In this document: in pieces, positions 1 through 5,628 of the stretch
Layout: each line of letters opens with the position of its first letter
How positions within the stretch are numbered: position 1 is the first letter of the stretch
Source of the DNA: an uncultured Lachnospiraceae bacterium
GTDB lineage: Bacteria > Bacillota > Clostridia > Lachnospirales > Lachnospiraceae
Direction: 5' to 3'
Length of the DNA stretch: 7,881 bases
Assembly: GCA_937965795.1 (NCBI GenBank)
Contig: CALCMD010000126.1
Span: 1-7,881, forward strand
Translations under genes and position numbers: made by a program
The notes under the pieces: model-generated
Told to the model about the DNA's origin: nothing
Databases searched by the model: none
Seen by the model: only the letters and a program-made list of their open reading frames with translations

Positions 1-301
1 AACGGGCCGATCCGTATTCCACATTTTTGCGGTATTTTTTTGCGTCCTTTCCTCTAAGATAGACAGCCAGCCGCACAATCACTGCTCCGCATAATCCCAC
101 TAGCCAGTCCAGCGCCGCACCCGGCCACATACTCTGAAACGCCAGAGTAAATCCTTCGGAAAGCCCAAGCAGCTTTTGTGAGGCATCCGCTCCGGGGGCA
201 AGGCGCACCGCCTCGCCCAGCTTCGCAAATACCAGAAGGAACAGAAGATAGGGCAGGTGAAGGATCACCTGCTTTTTGAGAGCATCGGTATCTATCTTCA
301 T
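1..301 (-). CDS. VirD4-like conjugal transfer coupling protein, N-terminal 100 codons (3' end outside window)
   Basis: This is the start of a type IV coupling protein (VirD4/TraG family, the clostridial CD1115-type), the membrane ATPase that docks relaxase-bound DNA and feeds it to the conjugative type IV secretion channel. Only the membrane anchor is visible. A short basic N-terminus is followed by a hydrophobic segment at about residues 11-28 (VILHLPYLLFLLVF), an outside loop containing RLAPGADASQKLL, a second hydrophobic segment at about 63-82, then a basic cytoplasmic stretch ending KKYRKNVEYGSAR. That stretch is typical of the junction leading into the ATPase domain. The Walker motifs lie beyond base 1. 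The ATG at 299-301 overlaps the pcfB stop as ATGA, and a GGAGG nine bases upstream lies inside the last pcfB codons, so translation is probably coupled to pcfB. Family assignment is from recalled resemblance of the N-terminus and from the PcfB neighbour. Confidence 0.88.
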   Translation of the reverse strand, partial: MKIDTDALKKQVILHLPYLLFLLVFAKLGEAVRLAPGADASQKLLGLSEGFTLAFQSMWPGAALDWLVGLCGAVIVRLAVYLRGKDAKKYRKNVEYGSAR

Positions 302-768
302 CGTTCCGGCCCTCCATGCTCCTTGTTTTTCACCCGGTCACGGCCAAGTGCCTGCGCCAGCTCCTTGAACTTATGAAGCTGCGAAAGAAGCGATGGCCTG
401 GTGCTGCGGGTAAGGTCCTTTCTCGTATATTCCTTAAAAGCCGCTGTCAGAGCATCCGCCTGGTTTGCCTTGAAATAGACCGTCCACTTCGGTGGATCAG
501 TCCCCAGCTCTTTTTCAATATGGTAGCGGACCTGGTGTTTCCGGGCATACCGCTCAAAAGAGCGGATTCTGCCGGACACTTCAATGGTATTGGCCCCTGG
601 GTCTTTATAGGTCAGCCGTGTCATGCTGTTCCTGCCGACTTTCGGGGTGGTGCGTTCCTGCTCCATTTTCCTGAGAACAGCGGCAATCGCAGAACGCAGC
701 ACCCGCCCAGACAGCTTTGCTGCCTGGATGGAGACCGATACGGTTCGCTGTTCCAAATCTTCCTGCAT
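298..768 (-). CDS. pcfB: PcfB family protein (DUF3801)
   Basis: This 156-residue cytoplasmic protein belongs to the PcfB/DUF3801 family, which is regularly encoded just upstream of the VirD4-type coupling protein in Gram-positive conjugative plasmids and ICEs. Its biochemical role is not established. The N-terminus (TVSVSIQAAKLSGRVL, residues 9-24) and the central region with IRSFERYARKHQVRYHI (68-84) and WTVYFKANQADALTAAF (95-111) are the family-typical segments. The C-terminus holds RPSLLSQLHKFKELAQ (124-139) and then a basic tail ending GGPER. The tail resembles the ends of three other proteins in this operon. An ATG also exists at 774, but the AAGGAGG ribosome site touches it directly, so I chose the ATG at 766-768, six bases downstream of the site. 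The gene follows the largest gap in the operon and overlaps the coupling protein gene by four bases. Confidence 0.9.
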   Translation of the reverse strand: MQEDLEQRTVSVSIQAAKLSGRVLRSAIAAVLRKMEQERTTPKVGRNSMTRLTYKDPGANTIEVSGRIRSFERYARKHQVRYHIEKELGTDPPKWTVYFKANQADALTAAFKEYTRKDLTRSTRPSLLSQLHKFKELAQALGRDRVKNKEHGGPER

Positions 769-774
769 AAGCAT

Positions 775-781
775 CCTCCTT
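775..781 (-). promoter_or_regulatory. Ribosome binding site of pcfB
   Basis: A perfect AAGGAGG lies immediately before ATG-CTT-ATG. It abuts the first ATG (774) and is six bases from the second (768), so it decides the start in favour of 768. Confidence 0.8.
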
Positions 782-797
782 CCTGATAGAATCTGTA

Positions 798-803
798 ATT
801 ATA
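798..803 (-). promoter_or_regulatory. Possible -10 element of an internal promoter for pcfB-virD4
   Basis: The minus strand reads TATTTATAATTACAG here, with a perfect TATAAT in the AT-rich 51-base gap (769-819), about 17 bases upstream of the pcfB ribosome site. The hexamer 17 bases further upstream is CCGTTA, a poor -35 match, and there is no extended -10 TG. It may be an internal promoter that needs an activator, or chance in AT-rich DNA. Confidence 0.3.
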
Positions 804-819
804 AATAGGAAATAACTGT

Positions 820-1620
820 TTAACGGGCGTCCCCGATCACCTGCTGGCGCGGGGCGTGCTCAAAGGCTTTTGCCGCCTGGTCCACCTGAATTTTCGCATG
901 TTTCAGAAGCGTCTTGATGATGGTCGCCGGGTGCTCCTGTTCCTCCAGGTGTTCCACCATATCCTTACAGCCCTCCGGGAGATATTCAGCCATATCTTTA
1001 CAGACATCGGCCAGGTCGCCCATGAAGTCCCAGCAGCTATCCGTGAGCTCACCGTTTTTGTAAAGCTCAAATCCGTAGCACTCGCCGCGCAGGTAGGAAT
1101 CATAAGCCGCTACTTCGCTGCGCATCAGATCCTCCGCCTTTTTCCGAATAGCACCGGTCATTTTTTCGCCTCCGAACTCTTTCAGGACGTCCTCTTTGGA
1201 AACATAAATCCATCCCACCTGCTCGCTGTCCCAGGGATCATTGAAACTTGTGGTCTGCATGGCAAGGCCGCTGTGATCCATGAGATAAAGGGGCAGTGTA
1301 ATGTATTTTTCGGAGATCACCTTCAGCATGGCGTCATCAACCGCCCGTTCCTCCGTCTTTGGCCCGTGCCGGAACCGGCTGCTCACAATGTTCACCATAT
1401 GTTCATAGCGTTTCAGACCCGCTTCATCATGCCCCACGGTATCTAAATACATCTCCCGCAAGAAATCGTCTTTATCCATGTAATTGTGGCTGTCACCCAG
1501 CGCATAGCGGGGATGGAAGCAGGCCATTGTCCCGAAATGTTCGTCCACTTCACGGGGAGAGATTAAAATATCGTCCGGCTGCACCATCAGCGCATAGGGC
1601 CCTTCTACTGCCATCAGCAT
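820..1620 (-). CDS. Conserved hypothetical protein of phage/ICE type with DPWDS core
   Basis: This is a 266-residue soluble protein of unknown function with no signal peptide or membrane segment. Its core (about residues 108-190) contains ITLPLYLMDHSGLAM, FNDPWDSEQVGWIYVSKEDV, then EVAAYDSYLRGECYGFELY and LTDSCWDF. From memory, this pattern (polar HSG, a DPWDS-Q-G turn, IYVSK, YD-YL-GE, SCW) recurs in uncharacterised proteins of tailed phages and mobile elements. I know of no assigned activity. The C-terminal third (200-255) is helical, with DLADVCKDMAEYLPEGCKDM, and could pack on the core. Unlike three of its neighbours it lacks the PSV-QL tail. The start is the ATG at 1618-1620, ten bases after AAAGGAG; a second ATG two codons on would be 16 bases away. 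It begins six bases after the preceding stop (1627) and ends before the 51-base gap ahead of pcfB. Confidence 0.75.
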   Translation of the reverse strand: MLMAVEGPYALMVQPDDILISPREVDEHFGTMACFHPRYALGDSHNYMDKDDFLREMYLDTVGHDEAGLKRYEHMVNIVSSRFRHGPKTEERAVDDAMLKVISEKYITLPLYLMDHSGLAMQTTSFNDPWDSEQVGWIYVSKEDVLKEFGGEKMTGAIRKKAEDLMRSEVAAYDSYLRGECYGFELYKNGELTDSCWDFMGDLADVCKDMAEYLPEGCKDMVEHLEEQEHPATIIKTLLKHAKIQVDQAAKAFEHAPRQQVIGDAR

Positions 1621-1626
1621 AGGCTA

Positions 1627-2730
1627 TCAGCTCCTTTCCGGCCCTCTGGCCTTTTTATCCGGCGCTTTCGGCTCTGCCTGTGCCGCCTGTTTCCTCGCAC
1701 TGTCAAGCTGTTCCCGCACGGAGACATCCCGCTTTGCCTCCGGGGTTCCTGCGCCGAAAAAATCCGGCAGCTCCTTGAAGCCGATGCTGTCCACGTAATA
1801 TGCGGTATCAGTGCCTTTTTCATGCAGGACTACCACATCGGAAACGGAAAGGGAGTGACCCTTGAAATCTTCCGGGTGGTCGATATTAAAACGCCTGTAA
1901 ATATCCTCCAGTGTTTCGCCCGGTTCCCGCTGCATTGCATAGACCATCTGGTAATGATCCCGATCCACGGAAAGCCCTTTGCCCTGTACCCAATCCAGTG
2001 ACATAAAACGGAGGTTATCTGTATTGTCCGATAAGTCAAGCTGGTAAATGGAACAAGTGCTGATCCCATACTCTTTTTCATAGGAAGAAATACGCTCCAG
2101 AAGCGGCGCTGTTTCTCCCTCCATGTGTTCCTCACGCTCAAATGCCGCCAGCCTCATGCGAATTTTCCCGGTATCTCCTGAAAGCAGCCCGTCCGCCATG
2201 CGTTCCTTTTCCGCATGGGAATCCGGGTACAGGTCTGCATAGGCCCCGCTGTTCTGCCTGAAAAATTCATCCAGGTCAAAGGCCAAATCCGTGGTGTCGT
2301 CAAGCCTTATGTCATCCCCGTCCGGTTCCTCCATGACAGGGGCCGGCTGCTGTTTTTCCTCCGGCGGGAGGGGCTGCTTCACCGCAACGATCTCACCAGC
2401 CAGCCGGAAGAACTTCTCCGGGTATTTGAACTGTTCCTTAAACTGCTCCATAAAGTAATCGGGAAGGTCGGCAAAACTTTCCTCGCCGAGGCCGGCTATG
2501 AAAAAGGTGCCGGCCATGATCTCGATCATCTCGCCGCCCTGGTTGTAGATTGCCCGGTTTAAGGGCAGCCCGTTTATTTTCCCTTCATCATTGCAGACAA
2601 TCGCGACAGGCTCCGCATAAGGGTAGTAGCCCTCTATGCCTCCCCCGACTGCCTTCTGCATGGATTCAAGGCTCCCGTCAAGCTCGGCCTCATAAGGCGC
2701 TTTCCCAGGCTCTATCATCAACACTTTCAA
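1627..2730 (-). CDS. DUF3846 and YodL domain-containing protein
   Basis: This 367-residue soluble protein has two recognisable domains. Residues 1-105 are DUF3846-like, opening KVLMIEPGKAPYEAEL and containing VGGGIEGYYPY and NGLPLNRAIYN. An acidic, proline-rich linker (about 118-150) and a helical segment (150-220, with HAEKERMADGLLSGDTGKIR) lead to a YodL-type domain at about 225-325: CSIYQLDLS, GLSVDRDHYQMVY, LEDIYRRFNIDHPEDFKGHS, LSVSDVVVLHEKGTDTAYYV. The domain is named after Bacillus subtilis YodL, which when overexpressed perturbs cell shape through MreB-type proteins; whether this copy does so is unknown. The C-terminus, DVSVREQLDSARKQAAQ and then a Lys/Arg/Pro tail, matches the tails of neighbours. 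The start is TTG at 2728-2730, ten bases after AAGGAGG; it overlaps the upstream stop as TTGA, and the resulting N-terminus fits DUF3846. It is a hallmark cargo gene of clostridial ICEs. Confidence 0.85.
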   Translation of the reverse strand: MKVLMIEPGKAPYEAELDGSLESMQKAVGGGIEGYYPYAEPVAIVCNDEGKINGLPLNRAIYNQGGEMIEIMAGTFFIAGLGEESFADLPDYFMEQFKEQFKYPEKFFRLAGEIVAVKQPLPPEEKQQPAPVMEEPDGDDIRLDDTTDLAFDLDEFFRQNSGAYADLYPDSHAEKERMADGLLSGDTGKIRMRLAAFEREEHMEGETAPLLERISSYEKEYGISTCSIYQLDLSDNTDNLRFMSLDWVQGKGLSVDRDHYQMVYAMQREPGETLEDIYRRFNIDHPEDFKGHSLSVSDVVVLHEKGTDTAYYVDSIGFKELPDFFGAGTPEAKRDVSVREQLDSARKQAAQAEPKAPDKKARGPERS

Positions 2731-3557
2731 ATCTGCATGTCCTCCTTCTTTTTATTTGCCGCACCAGGGGCAACAGGTATTTTCTCCTGCGTTTTGGCCG
2801 CAGACAGCTTTCCCAGCACAGAAGGTTTCTCCGGCTTTTCAGGCATAGAAATACCGCCCTCCGAAACTTCGGCGGCGGTGCGGTCTGTTTTTACTGGTTC
2901 CTGGCCTTCCACTGTATAGCCCGGCAGGAGCGCTCCATACACGGTAAAATGGCGCTCATACTGTTTGGGTATCTGCGGGGAAATTTCCGTAAATAAATGG
3001 GAATAGGCTTTTTTCCGTCCTTCCAGGTACTTTTCTGCAGCGGCTCTGACCGTATAGCGTTTCTGGTTCTGCCCGGCAATCTTTTCGCCATAACCCTGCT
3101 TCGGGGAGTTCACATAGACATCCCAGGTCACATACCAGGCAACCGGTACGCTCTGTTTGGTTTCCCGGTCATATTTGGTATCTTCCCAAATACCACAGGT
3201 CATACGGTAGACGCGGTTACTGATTTCCTCGTCATTCCGCCAGTTGTTGGTTTTTCGCCATTCATTTGCGGTATGCGTCACCTCCGGGGTTCGCAGGTAA
3301 GAAAGCGCCCGGTTAATCATCTGTGTGGCGGCTGCCTGCTGTTCCCATTGTTTTGCCGCAGCGACCACAATCTCATAGGCTTTCTGTTCACCGTCGATAC
3401 TTCCCTGGCGCATGGATTCCAGATTTTCGGCGCCCATTGTAATCAGGGAAGAAATATCCACATCCTCACAAAAAACACTGTGCTCGATTTTCAGCTCTGC
3501 ACCTGGTTCCAAATGATCGCCGTACCGGTAAGCGCGGTAATCTTTATTTTCTTCCAA
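2727..3557 (-). CDS. Conserved hypothetical ICE protein with PSV-type C-terminal tail
   Basis: This is a 276-residue soluble protein of unknown function. The central block (about residues 108-212) looks like one conserved domain: NDEEISNRVYRMTCGIWEDT, SVPVAWYVTWDVYVNSP, KIAGQNQKRY, AAAEKYLEGRKKAYSHLF, TEISPQIPKQY and GALLPGYTVEG. It is rich in aromatic and basic residues, and I recall similar blocks in other clostridial ICE proteins without a function. The N-terminal 100 residues are helical with an Ala/Gln-rich stretch. The tail KPSVLGKLSAAKTQEK (244-259), followed by Ala/Pro/Lys residues, is closely similar to that of the LPD1 protein encoded upstream. The start is TTG at 3555-3557: an in-frame TGA lies three codons upstream and the next ATG is codon 41, so no other start is reasonable. 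It follows the LPD1 stop by 16 bases and overlaps the DUF3846-YodL gene by three. Confidence 0.75.
   Translation of the reverse strand: MEENKDYRAYRYGDHLEPGAELKIEHSVFCEDVDISSLITMGAENLESMRQGSIDGEQKAYEIVVAAAKQWEQQAAATQMINRALSYLRTPEVTHTANEWRKTNNWRNDEEISNRVYRMTCGIWEDTKYDRETKQSVPVAWYVTWDVYVNSPKQGYGEKIAGQNQKRYTVRAAAEKYLEGRKKAYSHLFTEISPQIPKQYERHFTVYGALLPGYTVEGQEPVKTDRTAAEVSEGGISMPEKPEKPSVLGKLSAAKTQEKIPVAPGAANKKKEDMQI
2741..2747 (-). promoter_or_regulatory. Ribosome binding site supporting the TTG start at 2730
   Basis: AAGGAGG inside the end of the upstream gene lies ten bases before TTG (2728-2730). The next in-frame ATG (codon 5) would be 22 bases away, too far, so TTG is preferred. Confidence 0.65.
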
Positions 3558-3568
3558 ACTCTTTCACA

Positions 3569-3575
3569 CCTCCTT
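3569..3575 (-). promoter_or_regulatory. Ribosome binding site supporting the TTG start at 3557
   Basis: AAGGAGG overlaps the TAA stop of the upstream LPD1 gene (TAAGGAGG) and stands 11 bases before TTG. With the in-frame TGA between them, TTG is the only usable start. Confidence 0.7.
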
Positions 3576-5598
3576 AAATCTCCGGCGCATGGCTCTTTTT
3601 CGGGGCCGCCTGTGCCGGGATCGTTTTTTCTGCCGGCTTCGCCGCTGCAAGCTGCGCCATGACCGAAGGCCTCTCTGACGTAAATATGGAAATCTGTTCA
3701 TTCTCCACCAACGGCTGCGCCGGAAGGGGCAGCGTCACATCCGAATGGGTAAGTATCTGCTCCCGTTTCAGGTCTGCCACGATCTCGTCAAACACCGCGT
3801 TGATGGCTCTGCGTTCCTCACCTTCCGGATAGGCTTTCAGAACCTCCATTTTTCCGTCTTTATCGGAAACGAAGGTAACAGCACAATCCGCATGGCCTGC
3901 CAGATAATCCGATTGATAGGGCAGCTTATCCTTGATGTAACAGGCGAAGGCCCTGGCGGTCATTTCCACGTTACTGTCCCAATAGCCGCCGTCCTTTTCA
4001 CATTCCTTACCCATGCGCATGGAATTCCGGTAAAAATCAGTTTCCACCCGTCCGATCTGCGGCGCCTCCTGTGCCTGCATCCCGGACAGCATGTGCTCGA
4101 ATATTTCCAGCCTTTCCCGCTCACTTTTGGGGATCACCCGCCCGGTGACAGACTTCTTAAAGGCACTGATCTGTTCCACGGAGCCGGCCTCGCCGGACAA
4201 GAACGCCTCCCTGAGAACCGCGTAGGTTTCCATCTGTTCCTCATTGCCATGCCGTTTCAGGGAACCGAGCACCGCCGAATCCAGCCAGCCTGCTGCATTC
4301 TTCCGGGTGCGCTCTGTCTGTGCTTCGGTTCGGGCCGCCGCCTGCTCCGGTGTCTCCGGCTTATATTTCATGGTATCGATCAGCTTTTGGAACGGCGCAT
4401 AAAGGCGGGGCTGTTCCGAGAGCATCCCTTTTTCCCCCATTTTCGTACCCAGGTAATCGTCCAATCCGTGCCACCATTCATGGGCTAAGGAGCCGGCCCC
4501 GTGCATCTTCGTGAGATTGATAACCTTGCGCAGCGGTTCATAATGGGCCGCCGCATTCCCGCTGCCCCTGGCGCCGAAAGCGATGGCAAGCGTTCCCTGA
4601 TAGGCAATATCCCTGTCGCTGACCTGCAGGGCAGCCGCCAAATCTTTGAGCGCATCAAACCCCATGTTGAGGGAAGCCTGCCGGTCATTCTGGTTCATCC
4701 AGTTCCCGAACTCTCCGCCGCGGAATCCGAAGGTATCAAGGTAATGCTGCCCGGTAATCTCTGCGCCGTTTCTGTAATCCGGCCCGGTCCGCCGCACAGC
4801 GATAAGCTGGGGAGGCACAAACCGCGTCTTTCCGCTCTTGCTGCGGCCTTTCGCCAGCTCCTGCACCCATTTCAGGGCGGCCTCCCGCGTTTCAAAATTT
4901 GTCTGTAAGATGGAATAACCCTTCGTCACATAATAGGTATCAGGTTTCCAGTCATTATTTTTGGAATAGGTATTCTTCCCGTCGTTGAAATGGATTGCAT
5001 AGCCCTTCGGCACCTTCTGGTCTTTGGAAACGCCAAACTGTTCCTTCTGTGCTTTCTGTGTGAAATTCCGCTCAAAATATCCTGCCGAGCGGATCATCAG
5101 GGCATTGGACAGCTTGTTTGTAATGGCCGGGTTTTCACGGCCCTTCTCCGTTGCCTGGTAATGGGTGCCGCTGCCCCAGCCCTGCACCTGTTCCAGATAC
5201 CCGTTTTTCACAAAGAAACGGTCATAGACCTGCATGGCATCCTCCACGGTGCGAACCTCCGAAACCACACTCTGCAGCTCCCGTACTGTCTGGATATATT
5301 CTTTCTGCCTTGCAAGGCGTTTCTCCGGCGTATCATCCCTGCGGTAATACTGCGGGGAGGCATTCAGCCCGTCCCGTGCCTTTTTAATAAAATAGACCAC
5401 GCCAAGAGGAATCCCATCCTCCAGCATGGCCTCATAATCCGGTTTCTTCCAGATATTATCCTTTTTTACAAATTTCTCGGCTTCACGCTCATTCATGGCG
5501 TCCAGATCGTTCACATAGAGCCCACGGTCCTTCCATAAATCTTTTTTTGCACCGCCGATCTTTTCCCCGAAATCTTCATGCTGCATGTTATCCGCCAA
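3574..5598 (-). CDS. LPD1 domain polyvalent-type protein with HEWWH metallopeptidase motif
   Basis: This 674-residue protein resembles the large polyvalent proteins of phages and conjugative elements, thought to enter the recipient with DNA and counter host functions. The N-terminus holds DFGEKIGGAKKDLWKDRGL (residues 9-27), a motif common on such ICE proteins. An LPD1-type region spans about 260-385, with FGFRGGEFGNWMNQNDRQ, AIAFGARGSGNAAAHYEP and VINLTKMHGAGS. It runs straight into HEWWHGLDDYLG (373-384), a zinc HExxH site (His373, Glu374, His377). Residues 545-560, EMTARAFACYIKDKLP, could supply a third ligand (Glu545), as in gluzincin peptidases. The C-terminus carries RPSVMAQLAAAKPAEK (643-658) and a basic tail. 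No signal peptide or membrane segment is seen. The TTG start at 5596-5598 is nine bases after GGAGG; ATG at codon 5 is an alternative. The substrate is unknown, and peptidase activity is inferred from the motif only. Confidence 0.87.
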   Translation of the reverse strand: MADNMQHEDFGEKIGGAKKDLWKDRGLYVNDLDAMNEREAEKFVKKDNIWKKPDYEAMLEDGIPLGVVYFIKKARDGLNASPQYYRRDDTPEKRLARQKEYIQTVRELQSVVSEVRTVEDAMQVYDRFFVKNGYLEQVQGWGSGTHYQATEKGRENPAITNKLSNALMIRSAGYFERNFTQKAQKEQFGVSKDQKVPKGYAIHFNDGKNTYSKNNDWKPDTYYVTKGYSILQTNFETREAALKWVQELAKGRSKSGKTRFVPPQLIAVRRTGPDYRNGAEITGQHYLDTFGFRGGEFGNWMNQNDRQASLNMGFDALKDLAAALQVSDRDIAYQGTLAIAFGARGSGNAAAHYEPLRKVINLTKMHGAGSLAHEWWHGLDDYLGTKMGEKGMLSEQPRLYAPFQKLIDTMKYKPETPEQAAARTEAQTERTRKNAAGWLDSAVLGSLKRHGNEEQMETYAVLREAFLSGEAGSVEQISAFKKSVTGRVIPKSERERLEIFEHMLSGMQAQEAPQIGRVETDFYRNSMRMGKECEKDGGYWDSNVEMTARAFACYIKDKLPYQSDYLAGHADCAVTFVSDKDGKMEVLKAYPEGEERRAINAVFDEIVADLKREQILTHSDVTLPLPAQPLVENEQISIFTSERPSVMAQLAAAKPAEKTIPAQAAPKKSHAPEI

Positions 5599-5607
5599 TC
5601 ATTATCA

Positions 5608-5612
5608 CCTCC
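5608..5612 (-). promoter_or_regulatory. Ribosome binding site of the LPD1 gene, serving two competing starts
   Basis: GGAGG is nine bases from the TTG start (5598) and five from an out-of-frame ATG (5600-5602). That ATG opens a four-codon frame (Met-Ile-Gly-Gly-stop, 5588-5602), which ends one base before the in-frame ATG at codon 5 of the LPD1 gene. TTG initiation is the simpler reading, but the short frame could modulate or re-feed initiation. Confidence 0.55.
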
Positions 5613-5628
5613 AGTCTGTCATAAAAAA

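Noticed and set aside
54..317. Minus-strand frame of 87 codons at the left end
   Set aside because: It is out of frame with the clear VirD4 N-terminus (1-301), which has the expected membrane segments and an ATGA overlap with pcfB. The 87-codon product has no sensible composition.
304..1646. Shared TTCCGGCCCTC sequence at the ends of pcfB (304-314) and DUF3846-YodL (1636-1646)
   Set aside because: Both encode Gly-Pro-Glu next to a ribosome site, and the same bases also occur inside the 303-residue gene (5809-5819). It is short and explained by coding, so I do not call it a repeat or site.
2480..2492. Small palindrome CCTCGCCGAGG
   Set aside because: It is inside the DUF3846-YodL coding region, very short, and without a terminator run or a second copy.
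4182..4195. Inverted repeat CCGGC-CTC-GCCGG on the plus strand
   Set aside because: It lies within the LPD1 coding sequence with no T-tract after it, so it is most likely chance from GC-rich codons rather than a terminator.
3745..4488. Long plus-strand open frame of 247 codons
   Set aside because: It is antisense to the LPD1 gene, shows no recognisable domain, and has no ribosome site pattern like the true genes. Similar plus-strand frames at 2997-3662, 5668-6405, 856-1446, 316-786 and 4990-5538 are also shadows of the GC-rich minus-strand coding sequence.
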